Shown here: piece after piece, positions 48,424-57,396 of the stretch
How the letters are laid out: each line of letters opens with the position of its first letter
Position numbering within the stretch: the stretch's first letter is position 1
Source: Chloroflexota bacterium
GTDB taxonomy: Bacteria > Chloroflexota > Anaerolineae > Aggregatilineales > Phototrophicaceae
Length of the DNA stretch: 64,000 bases
Direction: 5' to 3'
NCBI GenBank assembly: GCA_028875185.1
Contig: JAPPFH010000094.1
Location: 1 to 64,000, forward strand
Program-made: the position numbers and the translations under genes
The notes under the pieces: generated by a model
Told to the model about the DNA's origin: nothing
Seen by the model: only the letters and a program-made list of their open reading frames with translations
The model's database searches: none

Positions 48424-51183
48424 ATGACCTTCACCAGTGAATCCACCCTCGCCGAAGTCATCGCATGGGCAAAGGGCCGGGCGGTTCTGGCGACGCATCT
48501 GCCCGAACTGCTGGAAGGAACAGGAAGATTGCGCGACCCGAATCTAGCGCTGGCCGACCTGCCCTACCCCTGGCATCGGCGGCTTCCGGCGCTGCTGCGA
48601 GATTTGAACCGCCCAGCCCAAGACGTCTGGCGCGAAGGCGCCGAGCAGCTATCGATGAACGCCCTGGATCGCGAAGCCTTCGCGCCGCGATTCACGCCTT
48701 GGGACGCCGAGCCGCAAGACATCGCGCTCAGTAAGGAATCGCTGACGCATCCGGCCGGCGCCCCGGGTTTATCGCTCGATGGCGAGTGGCAGCTGGCGGA
48801 AGGTGGCAAATTGACGGACAGACTGAAGGGCGTCTGGGATGACGCGATACCGGCGCGGGTCCCCGGAAGCGTTCACAGCGCCTTGGTTGAAGCCGGGCGC
48901 ATCCCCGAAACCACCTACGGGCGCAACCAGGAAATCGCCCGTCAAGAAAGCTTCAAGACCTGGTGGCTGAGGCGCGATTTTGCGCGCCCGGATGATATGG
49001 TTGGCGCGGACCTCAACTTCGGTGGAATCGCTAACCGCTGCACTGTTTGGCTGAACGGGGAGATGCTTGGGAGCCACGAAGGCATGTTCGGCGGGCCCGA
49101 TTTCGATATCGCCGGCAAGCTGCAAGAGCGCAACGCCTTAATTGTGCGCCTTGATCCTGTGCCTTTCGAAATCGACAAGGGGCGCGCATTCAATCCCGCT
49201 AGCAACGACAGTTGGAAACGCACGGTCGTCTTTAACAACGTCTACGGCTGGCATTATGCCAACGTGCAATCGCTCGGCATTTGGCGCTCGGTGCGGATAC
49301 AGGATCGTCCGGCGGTCGCCCTGGTCGATCCATTCATGCGCGCGGTCGATGCGGCCGAAGGCATCGCCGAGCTGGCGCTGCAATTCGAGTCGGAGTCGGC
49401 TGGATGGAGCGGAATGCTAAGGGCGACCATCGCGCCGGAAAACTTTGACGGCCCGCCCCTTGCTTTCTCGAAGCGCATTAATTCTGACGCGGCGAAGCGC
49501 CGCTGCAATCTGCGCTTTCAAATCCCGGACCCCCGGGTGTGGTGGCCCGTGGATATGGGCGAGCAGCCCTTGTACCAGGTTACGCTCTCTTTCACGCCGG
49601 ATGCGGGCGGCGCGGCGGATGTCCACCGTTTCAACTTCGGCTTGCGCACGATCGAGATGGCGCCGCTCCCCGGTGGTCCGCGCCCGGATCGCTACAACTG
49701 GACCTTCGTCGTCAATGGGCAGCCGATGTTCATCAAGGGCGCGAACTGGTGCACCTTGGACTCGCTGCTCGATTTCCCGCGCGCGCGTTATGAGCGCTTC
49801 ATCAAGCTGGCGGCGATGCAGCATGTGCAGATGTTCCGCCCCTGGGGCAGTGGCATGCCGGAAACGGACGACTTCTACGATCTCTGCGACCGCTACGGCA
49901 TACTGGTGATGCAAGAGTGGCCAACCGCCTGGAACAGCCATGTGACGCAGCCCTGCGACATGCTGGAAGACACCGTGCGGCGCAATACCCTGCGCATCCG
50001 CAATCATCCATCGCTGGCGATGTATGGCGGCGGCAACGAATCCAGCGAACCCTTCGGACCCGCAATCGATATGATGGGCCGGCTCAGCATCGAGCTGGAC
50101 GACACGCGCGTCTTCCACCGGGGCGAGCCCTGGGGCGGCAGCGCGCACGATTACGGCACCTATTGGGGGCGGCAGAACCTCGACTACAGCCTGAACATGA
50201 CCTCGGTATTCTGGGGCGAGTTTGGGTTGGCTTGCAGCCCGGTCTACGAGTCGGTAATGCGCTACCTGCCTGACGACGAGAAGGACGTCTGGCCGCCAAT
50301 CGAAGGTGGCGCATTCGCCTATCACACACCGATATTCGACACCTACGAAGATGTCTCCCGCTTGAAGCAGAACGCCTATTATTTTGTGCCCGCTGATTGC
50401 ACGCTGGAGCAGTATACGATTGGCTCGCAGCTGTCGCAGGCGGTTGGCATCCGGCATACGCTGGAGTGGGCGCGCTGCCGTTGGCCACACAGCACCGGCG
50501 CGCTGTACTACAAAATGACCGACAACTACCCCGCGGCATCCTGGGCTTGCATCGATTGGTACGGCGCGCCCAAGATCGGCCACTATTTCTTCCAGGACGC
50601 CTTCGCCCCGCTGTACGCCCCGGTGCTTTTCAGCAGCACGAATAATGTTGGCGTACCGGTATCGCTGCCGGTCTTCCTGCTGGATGACGCCGATGCGTTG
50701 GCGGGCTCAAGCTGGCAGGTGAACGCGCGCGCCTACGGCGGCGATCTGCAACTGATCAAGCGGCAAGATTTTGCCGGTCGGGGCAGCGTGACCAGTCCGC
50801 ATAAACTCGGCGAATTCACGCTTGCTTTCGAAGAGACCGATACCGTTCCGTTGTTCGTGGTGTCTGAAGTTTGGCGTGACGGCGCGCTCGCCCAGCGCGC
50901 GTTTTATTTCGTGAACTTCGAACCGGTCAAAGGCAGCCTCTTCCTATTGCCAAGTACTACGCTGACTCTCGAGGCGCGGGGTAATCATGTCGCCGTGAAC
51001 AATGTGGGCGAGCTGCCGGCAGCGGCAGTCGATGTCTCGCGGCCGGGCCACCTGGATACATTCACCGTCTCGGACAATTACTTCTGGCTTGACGCCGGCG
51101 AGTCTGCTGCCGTTGAAGTCAGCGATGTTGAAGGGCTGGTCGTCAGCGCCTGGAATGCCGAGGCGGTTGGCGCCGCGAGCTAA
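48424..51183 (+). CDS. Glycoside hydrolase family 2, beta-mannosidase-like (paralogue)
   Basis: A 919-residue GH2 enzyme, similar along most of its length to the one at 40825-43371. The acid/base is E539 (YGGGNESSEPF) and the nucleophile E599 (FWGEFGLA). It carries about 75 extra N-terminal residues of predicted helix (LAEVIAWAKGRAVLATHLPE and following) not found in the paralogue. No signal peptide is evident. The ATG at 48424 is chosen because AGGAAG lies 7 bases upstream; the longer frame starts 51 bases earlier. It ends with a 4-base convergent overlap with the GH29-like gene. Confidence 0.9.
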   Translation: MTFTSESTLAEVIAWAKGRAVLATHLPELLEGTGRLRDPNLALADLPYPWHRRLPALLRDLNRPAQDVWREGAEQLSMNALDREAFAPRFTPWDAEPQDIALSKESLTHPAGAPGLSLDGEWQLAEGGKLTDRLKGVWDDAIPARVPGSVHSALVEAGRIPETTYGRNQEIARQESFKTWWLRRDFARPDDMVGADLNFGGIANRCTVWLNGEMLGSHEGMFGGPDFDIAGKLQERNALIVRLDPVPFEIDKGRAFNPASNDSWKRTVVFNNVYGWHYANVQSLGIWRSVRIQDRPAVALVDPFMRAVDAAEGIAELALQFESESAGWSGMLRATIAPENFDGPPLAFSKRINSDAAKRRCNLRFQIPDPRVWWPVDMGEQPLYQVTLSFTPDAGGAADVHRFNFGLRTIEMAPLPGGPRPDRYNWTFVVNGQPMFIKGANWCTLDSLLDFPRARYERFIKLAAMQHVQMFRPWGSGMPETDDFYDLCDRYGILVMQEWPTAWNSHVTQPCDMLEDTVRRNTLRIRNHPSLAMYGGGNESSEPFGPAIDMMGRLSIELDDTRVFHRGEPWGGSAHDYGTYWGRQNLDYSLNMTSVFWGEFGLACSPVYESVMRYLPDDEKDVWPPIEGGAFAYHTPIFDTYEDVSRLKQNAYYFVPADCTLEQYTIGSQLSQAVGIRHTLEWARCRWPHSTGALYYKMTDNYPAASWACIDWYGAPKIGHYFFQDAFAPLYAPVLFSSTNNVGVPVSLPVFLLDDADALAGSSWQVNARAYGGDLQLIKRQDFAGRGSVTSPHKLGEFTLAFEETDTVPLFVVSEVWRDGALAQRAFYFVNFEPVKGSLFLLPSTTLTLEARGNHVAVNNVGELPAAAVDVSRPGHLDTFTVSDNYFWLDAGESAAVEVSDVEGLVVSAWNAEAVGAAS

Positions 51184-52469
51184 ACTTCAGCCGCATTCGT
51201 AATTTTCAGCACCAAGGGATTGGGCCACTTTCGATTGTTGTAGAGGCGCTGCGCCCGGCAGAAAGTGATGCGCAGTTCGTCTCCATCCTGCCGCCAACGC
51301 GTTTTAGGTTCGACCTCCGGCTGATATTCCAGCACTTCGCCTGACTGCCCAAGCACCTCGATTTCCGTGGCCTCAGTCGCGCGAACGCTCTTCAATGTGA
51401 TCGTGCGCCAATCGCCCATCTCCAGCGGCGGCTGGATGTCAAAGGCATACACCGTTTGGGCATCCGCGTTCCAAGTGAAGCAGGTCGAATCTTCACGGGT
51501 GACATGCCAAGGACGTACAGCGCGGATTGCTTCGCCATTGACGAAGTTCCACAGCCCGATCTCGCGCACGCGGTCGTCCATGTTGCGCGGCAGCCGTCCG
51601 TCGGCATCGGGTCCGCCGACCGCCAGCAGCAGCGTACCGCCGCGCGAGCGGATGTCGATCAGCAGCTCAATCAATTCGCGCCCGTTCTTCAATTCATCGT
51701 TGCCCGCTTTGTATTGCCACTGCGTACCGATGGTGTAATGGGCTTCGAAGGGACCGCGCACGTCGTCCCTCCGTTCCTGCTCCGGCGTGATGATGCCGCC
51801 GCGCGTGATCATGATATCGCGATTCAGGCTCCAGGCGTATTCCACCAGCGAACGCGTGGCATCGCGGTAGCCGTCGAAGCACAGAATGTCGGGTTGGTAG
51901 CGCTCCACCAATTCGCGGATCTGCGCTTTGCCGTATGCCAGCAATTCGGCGTTGGTTTCTGGATTGGCGTAATCGCGGGCGCGCGCCGGCGTCTTGCCGC
52001 GCCGCCACTGGAAATAGGCGTCATCGGGCGAGAAGTACATGCCCACCGGCAGATCGACCGCGCGCAGGGCATCCACATATTCGCGCAAAACATCCACCCC
52101 GTAGGGACTGTTCATCACGTTGAAATCGGTGCTGGCGGTATCCCACATACAGAATCCGTTGTGGTTCTTCGCCGCGACGGTCACATAATCGAAGCCGCAG
52201 AGCTTCGCCAGCCGCGCATACCAGCGCGCATCAAAATGGCGCGGATTGAAGAAGGCCGGCAGCTGGGTGAAATAACGCCGCAGATAATCCGGCGAGGCGC
52301 CGATGACCGAATGCGCGTTAACCATGCCGAAGGGCGCGTCGACTGTCCAATAGAGGTACATGCCCAGCGCCATATCCTGGTACCAGGCGAGGCGCGCCGA
52401 CGTATTGCGCTTATCGGTGTAAACGCCCTGCGACGCGCGGTCTTGTTCTTTATCGCCACCTGGTGTCAT
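51180..52469 (-). CDS. GH29-like (alpha-L-fucosidase family) hydrolase, divergent
   Basis: This 429-residue protein is related to GH29 alpha-L-fucosidases. AAKNHNGFCMWDT near 101-113 lines up with the family's KHHDGF-x-LW segment, and DILCFDGYRD near 203-212 with the nucleophile region WxDG. Histidines that contact fucose are replaced: the FIHWG motif reads YLYWT, and HHD reads NHN. The substrate may therefore not be fucose. No signal peptide. The ATG at 52469 is chosen because an AAAGGCGG site precedes it and the longer frame would overlap the upstream gene. It lies 11 bases after the amidohydrolase. Confidence 0.75.
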   Translation of the reverse strand: MTPGGDKEQDRASQGVYTDKRNTSARLAWYQDMALGMYLYWTVDAPFGMVNAHSVIGASPDYLRRYFTQLPAFFNPRHFDARWYARLAKLCGFDYVTVAAKNHNGFCMWDTASTDFNVMNSPYGVDVLREYVDALRAVDLPVGMYFSPDDAYFQWRRGKTPARARDYANPETNAELLAYGKAQIRELVERYQPDILCFDGYRDATRSLVEYAWSLNRDIMITRGGIITPEQERRDDVRGPFEAHYTIGTQWQYKAGNDELKNGRELIELLIDIRSRGGTLLLAVGGPDADGRLPRNMDDRVREIGLWNFVNGEAIRAVRPWHVTREDSTCFTWNADAQTVYAFDIQPPLEMGDWRTITLKSVRATEATEIEVLGQSGEVLEYQPEVEPKTRWRQDGDELRITFCRAQRLYNNRKWPNPLVLKITNAAEV

Positions 52470-52480
52470 GATGCCGCCTT

Positions 52481-53410
52481 TCACTTCCGCCAATACACAC
52501 GCAGCGCATTCAGTCCCAGCACGTCCGCCATCTCCGCTTCGGACAAGAAATCGCAATGAAGGCGCACATAATTGAGCAACTGCCGATAGCTGCCGCTGGT
52601 CAGCAAGCCGGGGGCATCGGCGCCCCACATAAGCTTCTCGGCGCCGATCAACTCGGCAGCGCGATTTATGGCGGCCCGCGCCGCCCGATAGGGATACTCA
52701 TCGTAATCGGCCGAGTAGGCCGGCAGCGCCGACAAGTCAAAATATACATTGGGATGACGACCCAACATAACCTGCGCCCGCCACTCCGCGTTCAACTCCG
52801 CGTTATCGCCCTCGTCGATGGGCGGCTGCGCCAGATGGGCGATGACGATGGTTAGATCAGGGCGCCGCTCGGCAATGGTGGCGACCGCCTCGGTCTGATA
52901 AGCGCGGCTGCCGATCTTGCCCAGATCCAAGGTGACGACCAGCCCATCCTTTTCGGCCGCGTCAAAGATCCAGCTATGTTCCGGCGCGTCAATTCGCAGG
53001 TCGGGATAGATTCCGGTCAAGCCAGTCGGCTGGCTCAGCTCCAATTTGACGATGCGCAAGCCATAGTCTTCGACGCATTGCTTGACCAGCCGCCGGGCAT
53101 CGGGCGCGAAGGGATCGGGGGCAAAGGCGCCGATGAATTGATCGGGAAAACGCGCAACAGCCGAAGCGACATAAGCGTTCGCCTCGCCGTAGAAGGGCCC
53201 CTGCAGCAATACAGCGCGATCGACGCCAGCCCAGTCCATCTGCGCCAGCAGCGCCTCAGCGGGGAATGTGGTCTCCTCGTTGAAAGGCGGCAGCAACTGG
53301 ACCGTTTCTTCACCCCAACGCACCCGCCCCCAGGCGAGCGAGCGGGTGGGACCACTTGCGGTCAATCCGTTTACCGCAGTCATGATATGCGCGTGCGCGT
53401 CGATGATCAT
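52481..53410 (-). CDS. Amidohydrolase family 2 protein
   Basis: A TIM-barrel metal-dependent hydrolase of 309 residues. The metal ligands H6 and H8 are in IDAHAHI, a further histidine in IVIAHLAQPP near 186, and the catalytic aspartate in MWGADAPG near 270. The family includes sugar-lactone hydrolases such as fuconolactonase, and decarboxylases. Among dehydrogenase, aldolase and glycosidase genes a sugar lactonase role is plausible, but this is inference. Confidence 0.87.
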   Translation of the reverse strand: MIIDAHAHIMTAVNGLTASGPTRSLAWGRVRWGEETVQLLPPFNEETTFPAEALLAQMDWAGVDRAVLLQGPFYGEANAYVASAVARFPDQFIGAFAPDPFAPDARRLVKQCVEDYGLRIVKLELSQPTGLTGIYPDLRIDAPEHSWIFDAAEKDGLVVTLDLGKIGSRAYQTEAVATIAERRPDLTIVIAHLAQPPIDEGDNAELNAEWRAQVMLGRHPNVYFDLSALPAYSADYDEYPYRAARAAINRAAELIGAEKLMWGADAPGLLTSGSYRQLLNYVRLHCDFLSEAEMADVLGLNALRVYWRK

Positions 53411-53446
53411 GGATCTGCCATCAGTTATCCGTCATGGAAGCGGCGG

Positions 53447-53476
53447 CGGGCGACCTGATAGGTCGCCCCTACGAAT
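53447..53476. repeat. GGGCGACC/GGTCGCCC palindrome
   Basis: GCGGGCGACCTGATAGGTCG followed by CCCCTACG is a simple member of the window's palindrome family, placed between two genes of the catabolic operon. Confidence 0.5.
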
Positions 53477-53492
53477 GTTATGCTGGGGCGGG

Positions 53493-54410
53493 CTACCCAA
53501 GCAAACCGGTGATTTGACGCGCTTCTTCGGGCGAGGCGATCTCACGGCCGACCTCGTTCGCGATGCGCGCGGCTCGCTCCACCAACTCGGCATTGCTCTT
53601 GGCGTAGACGCCCTTCTCGATATAGGGGCAATCTTCCATGCCCACGCGCACATGCCCGCCAATGGCGATGCCGTGAGCGATGACCGACCAGTAAACCTCT
53701 GGCGCCATGCAGCTCATGCTCCACTTCATATTCTCAGGCAGGTGATCAACCATGAATTGAATGCCCTTGGCGGAGGGCGGCGTCCAGCTCTGCCCGGGCC
53801 AGCCAAAGAAGAGCGTCCCCCACAAGGGATCGGGCAGCAGGCGCAACTCGTCCTCGCGTTGGTCGCCCACCCAGAACTCGCCGGCGCGCACTTTCTCGAT
53901 CGCCCAGAAGGCGCCAGTGCTGAAGCATTCGATCTCCAGCTTGACATCGTTCGCATTCGCCAGGCGCGCGTATTCCCGCAGCTCGGAGATGGGATGGATG
54001 GAGTAACAGTAACCAGCCGGCGGATGTTCCGGCACCGGCTGGAAATATTCGTCATGCGAGTCGAAATTGATCGAGCTCATATCGGGTTTCAGCTTCTGCC
54101 AGAGCTCAATCTTCTGTTCCAGGCGGATGCTCGCCAAGCCGAACTGCAAGACCGCCTCGCCTGTCTCGCGGATGCGCTCCGAAATCTCCGCCCAGCCGTC
54201 CATGATTGGTATCTGGAGCAGCCGGCCATCGCTTTGGATCTCGGTATCGCTGACGTATGACCCGTGCACATGACATATCGAGGCGCCGGCGTTGATGGCG
54301 CGGACGTATTCGTCGGCGACGCCGGTCGGGTTATCGGGCTTGGGTCCATACGGATTATGCGGATAAGTCAAAGTCGTATCGCAGGTGACGGTGATAACCA
54401 ACTTTTCCAT
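53493..54410 (-). CDS. BKACE family beta-keto acid cleavage enzyme (DUF849)
   Basis: A zinc-dependent TIM-barrel enzyme of 305 residues. The family condenses a beta-keto acid with acetyl-CoA to give acetoacetate and a new acyl-CoA. Metal ligands H47 and H49 are in ICHVHGS, and the conserved GGHVRVGMEDCPY lies near 251-263. The residue after HVH is G where arginine is common. It is set in the middle of a sugar-oxidation-like operon, which is an unusual place for this family and suggests a beta-keto sugar acid as substrate; that step is inference. Confidence 0.85.
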   Translation of the reverse strand: MEKLVITVTCDTTLTYPHNPYGPKPDNPTGVADEYVRAINAGASICHVHGSYVSDTEIQSDGRLLQIPIMDGWAEISERIRETGEAVLQFGLASIRLEQKIELWQKLKPDMSSINFDSHDEYFQPVPEHPPAGYCYSIHPISELREYARLANANDVKLEIECFSTGAFWAIEKVRAGEFWVGDQREDELRLLPDPLWGTLFFGWPGQSWTPPSAKGIQFMVDHLPENMKWSMSCMAPEVYWSVIAHGIAIGGHVRVGMEDCPYIEKGVYAKSNAELVERAARIANEVGREIASPEEARQITGLLG

Positions 54411-54445
54411 GATTCGCTCTCCTGGTTTAGAAGTTCACATTAAAG

Positions 54446-54474
54446 GCGGGCGACTCGCATGGTCGCCGCTACAG
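54446..54474. repeat. GGGCGACTC palindromic repeat (degenerate)
   Basis: GCGGGCGACTCGCATGGTCG followed by CCGCTACAG. A diverged copy of the palindrome family in the 80-bp spacer between two operon genes. Confidence 0.4.
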
Positions 54475-54490
54475 TTTTCACCATAGCTGT

Positions 54491-55510
54491 TCATTCATAA
54501 GTCAAAACAATGCGGCCCGTGACGCCGGCGCGCAGATGCGCCAGCGCCTGGTTTACCTGATCCAGCGCGTATGTCTGACGGACAATCGAGGTCAGCTTCC
54601 CGTTGGCGTACAGATCGAGGCAGCGCCTTAGATCATCGCGCCGGCCCGCGCGCGCGCCGATGACTTCTTTTTCGTTTTGCGCCAGTTCTTTTCCCGAAAG
54701 CGGAAACGATTCCGGCGTATAACCGACCGCGACCAGACGCCCACCGCGCCGCAACGAGGCGAAACCGGCGGTCATGGTGCTTTCCAAGCCGACCACATCA
54801 ATCACGCGATCGACGCCGTCGCCATCGCTCAAGCCCCGAACCCGAGCGACGAGTTCCTCGCCGCTCGTCCTTAAGAAGACGAACGCGCCTTGGTCCAGCG
54901 CCGATTGCTCTTTTGCCGCGTCGATATCGACAGCAATCACATCGGCTCCGGACGCCGCCAGCAGCTGCGTCACAATCGAGCCGACGCCGCCGATGCCGAT
55001 CACCAGCACCGTATCACCGATGTTTACATCCGCGCGATCGATGGCGTGCAGGGCGGTCATGCCGGCATCACAGCAAGTCGCGCCATCGGCGTAGCTGACG
55101 GCTGCGGGCAGGCGAATGAGCTGCTGCGCCGGCAGGCAGACGTAATCGGCATAACCGCCGGGCGCATCCAGCACGCCGACGATGCCGCTCATATTCTGGC
55201 AAAGCTGATCGCGAAATCTGCGGCAATAGGTGCAGGCGCCGCAGGTGATGAAATTGTACACGGCGACGCGATCGCCCGGCGCAAAAGCCGAGACGTCCGC
55301 GCCGACCGCTACCACATCGCCCGCAATCTCGTGCCCCATAATGAAGGGCAGATCCGGCGTGTAGCCGAAGCCATCCAACAGTTTCAGATCGGTGCCATCG
55401 ATGCCGCAGGCGCGTACGCGAACCAGCGCCTCGCTTGAACCATGCTGTGGTACCGGCACATCCGCTATAGTCAGCCCTTGGCCGAACTGCTGCAAGAGCG
55501 CCGCTTTCAT
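54491..55510 (-). CDS. Zinc-dependent alcohol/polyol dehydrogenase (MDR family)
   Basis: A medium-chain dehydrogenase of 339 residues. The catalytic zinc site is formed by a cysteine near 35 (ACGIDGTD) and GHEIAG near 59-64. The structural zinc cysteines are in CGACTYCRRFRDQLC near 94-108. The NAD-binding motif IGIGGVGSI lies near 170. It overlaps the isomerase gene by 4 bases. It probably oxidises a sugar, polyol or sugar acid in the cytoplasm. Confidence 0.9.
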   Translation of the reverse strand: MKAALLQQFGQGLTIADVPVPQHGSSEALVRVRACGIDGTDLKLLDGFGYTPDLPFIMGHEIAGDVVAVGADVSAFAPGDRVAVYNFITCGACTYCRRFRDQLCQNMSGIVGVLDAPGGYADYVCLPAQQLIRLPAAVSYADGATCCDAGMTALHAIDRADVNIGDTVLVIGIGGVGSIVTQLLAASGADVIAVDIDAAKEQSALDQGAFVFLRTSGEELVARVRGLSDGDGVDRVIDVVGLESTMTAGFASLRRGGRLVAVGYTPESFPLSGKELAQNEKEVIGARAGRRDDLRRCLDLYANGKLTSIVRQTYALDQVNQALAHLRAGVTGRIVLTYE

Positions 55511-56337
55511 CGATCGCTCTCGTCAGCCAAGCCGATCTCGATCAGCGCCGCGCGATAAATCGGCAGCCCCCAGATGTAGCCTTGTTCCGGTACGGGATAA
55601 CCATACATATCCAGCGTCGAGGCGCCGGCAAAACCGATATCGACCAGCGCTTGGTTCATCGCCGCCAGATCGAGCAGGCCTTTACCGGGCGGATAATGCA
55701 GCTCGCTGGTTACGCCATCGGTATCGGAATAATGAAGGTGATGGATCCGCGCGCCCAAGTCGTAGATCGCGTCCACATAGGTCTCCGGCTGGCCCACGCC
55801 ATAATGACAGAAGTCAAAAAGCACGCCGAAATGTTCACGATCAAGCTGGTCACAGAGTTGCTTCATGAAATCATTGTCCATGCCCAGGGTGAAGGGATGC
55901 GGCTCGGCGGTGAATCGAACGCCTTTCGGCCGCGCATAGTCAATCGCTTCGCTGAAGAGCTCAACCAGAATCGCCAGCAGGTCCGCATCCGGGATATCCT
56001 TGTCGGGTGGGCGGACGCCTTCCCAGACCATCACATCGTGGACGCCCAACTCCAGCGCGTGATCGACATCCGCTTTCAAGCCGGCGAGCGTTTTGTCGTA
56101 GTTTTTCCGCGCGCCAAAAGGCTGAAAATAATCGGCGCCGACGGCGTTATAACCCCAGAGTTCCAAACCCAAGTCAGCGGCGAATTCGCGGAATTGTTTC
56201 AAGAGCAAAGGCGTCTTGCAGCCATCCAGGTGCGGCGGCCACATCTCAACCGCATTGCAGCCGGCCGCCGCCAAGCGCTGGCAAGCTTCTTCCGCGGTGT
56301 AATGCTGAAATGTGATAGAGTTGCCGCATACGCGCAT
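55507..56337 (-). CDS. Sugar phosphate isomerase/epimerase family protein (TIM barrel)
   Basis: A 276-residue member of the xylose-isomerase-like TIM-barrel family. Metal-binding residues are visible in TAEPHPF near 142, VLFDFCHYG near 172, and IHHLHYSD near 199. The fourth ligand, usually glutamate, may be the aspartate in STLDMYG near 246. It could isomerise or epimerise a sugar or keto-sugar. It lies between the dehydrogenase and Ldh-family genes in a tight operon. Confidence 0.85.
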   Translation of the reverse strand: MRVCGNSITFQHYTAEEACQRLAAAGCNAVEMWPPHLDGCKTPLLLKQFREFAADLGLELWGYNAVGADYFQPFGARKNYDKTLAGLKADVDHALELGVHDVMVWEGVRPPDKDIPDADLLAILVELFSEAIDYARPKGVRFTAEPHPFTLGMDNDFMKQLCDQLDREHFGVLFDFCHYGVGQPETYVDAIYDLGARIHHLHYSDTDGVTSELHYPPGKGLLDLAAMNQALVDIGFAGASTLDMYGYPVPEQGYIWGLPIYRAALIEIGLADESDR

Positions 56338-56349
56338 CGCCCCAGCTCC

Positions 56350-57396
56350 TTAAAGATCCAAGCCAAGTTCCGCCGCCAGCTCATTAAAGGCGCGCCACAA
56401 GCGCTCCGGCAATTCTATGCCGGCGCGCGAACGCAACCGCGTCGAACGATATTCGGGCTCGCCCGGGAAGAGCACTTCGCCGACGCCGGCGCGCGGCCGC
56501 GCCGATTTGACATGGGCGATGAGTTCGCGCGTACGTCGCTTGAAATCACTGATGTCTTCGAAGGCGGCGATATTCATCACCTGGAACAGAACGCCATTGC
56601 CGTGCGTCGCCGCCGCCTCGTTGACGTATCCGGCTCCGCTCAAGCCGCCAGCCAGCATCTCGATCATCACCCCCAGCGCATAGCCTTTGTGCCCGACCGG
56701 TCCGCCAAGAGGCAGGAGCGCGCCCGTCGGCGGTCCATAAAAGTCCTTGGGATCGCGCGATGGCTTGCCGGCGGCGTCGATGATCACATTCTCCGGCAAT
56801 TGGGCGCCGCGAAACATGTGATCGCGCACCTTGCCTTCGGGCATGACCGAGGCGGTGATATCGACCAGCACGGGCCAATCCAAGCCGCTGGGCGCGGCGA
56901 ATGCCAGCGGCGTCGGGGTAAAGCGGCCTTCGACGCCGCCCCAAGGCGCCACATTGCCGTCTCCGCCGGTCTGAGAATTGACATAAGCCGTAGCGATCAT
57001 GTCGCTCTCTGCCGCCATCACAACATATTCACCCAGCCGTCCGATATGCGGGCAGTTCACCAGCGCCACCATGCTGATGCCCTGCCGCGCCGCGATCGCT
57101 ATCGCCCGCTCCATGGCGATCTTGGCGGCGACTTGCCCCCAAGTCCGCCGCGCGTCCAAAAGCGCGGTCGCGCCCGTCTCGCGCAGCGTTTCGACATCGG
57201 CTGACATATCGATATGACCTTCACGCGCGAACTCGGCATATTGCAGCAGGCGCATAAAACCGTGCGAATCATGCCCGGCCAGGTTGGCGCGCAGCAGCGT
57301 CTCCACCACCCAAGCCGAGCGCTGCGGCGGCGAACCCAGGGCATTCAATATCGCGGCGCCAAGCTCCCTCAATTGCTCTACACCCAATCGCGGCAT
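56350..57396 (-). CDS. Ldh family oxidoreductase (malate/L-lactate dehydrogenase type 2)
   Basis: An NAD(P)-dependent oxidoreductase of 348 residues in the Ldh_2 family, which includes malate, ureidoglycolate and keto-sugar-acid dehydrogenases. SHGFMRLLQYAEFAREG near 54-70, NCPHIGRLGEYVVMA near 120-134 and GHKGYALGVMIEMLAGGLSG (near 230) are typical. Its start overlaps the stop of the aldolase gene by one base. It may reduce or oxidise the product of the aldolase step. Confidence 0.88.
   Translation of the reverse strand: MPRLGVEQLRELGAAILNALGSPPQRSAWVVETLLRANLAGHDSHGFMRLLQYAEFAREGHIDMSADVETLRETGATALLDARRTWGQVAAKIAMERAIAIAARQGISMVALVNCPHIGRLGEYVVMAAESDMIATAYVNSQTGGDGNVAPWGGVEGRFTPTPLAFAAPSGLDWPVLVDITASVMPEGKVRDHMFRGAQLPENVIIDAAGKPSRDPKDFYGPPTGALLPLGGPVGHKGYALGVMIEMLAGGLSGAGYVNEAAATHGNGVLFQVMNIAAFEDISDFKRRTRELIAHVKSARPRAGVGEVLFPGEPEYRSTRLRSRAGIELPERLWRAFNELAAELGLDL

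Noticed and set aside
55582-57204. 540-codon open frame on the plus strand opposite the isomerase and Ldh genes
   Set aside because: It crosses two well-supported genes on the other strand and resembles no known family; antisense open frames are common at this GC.
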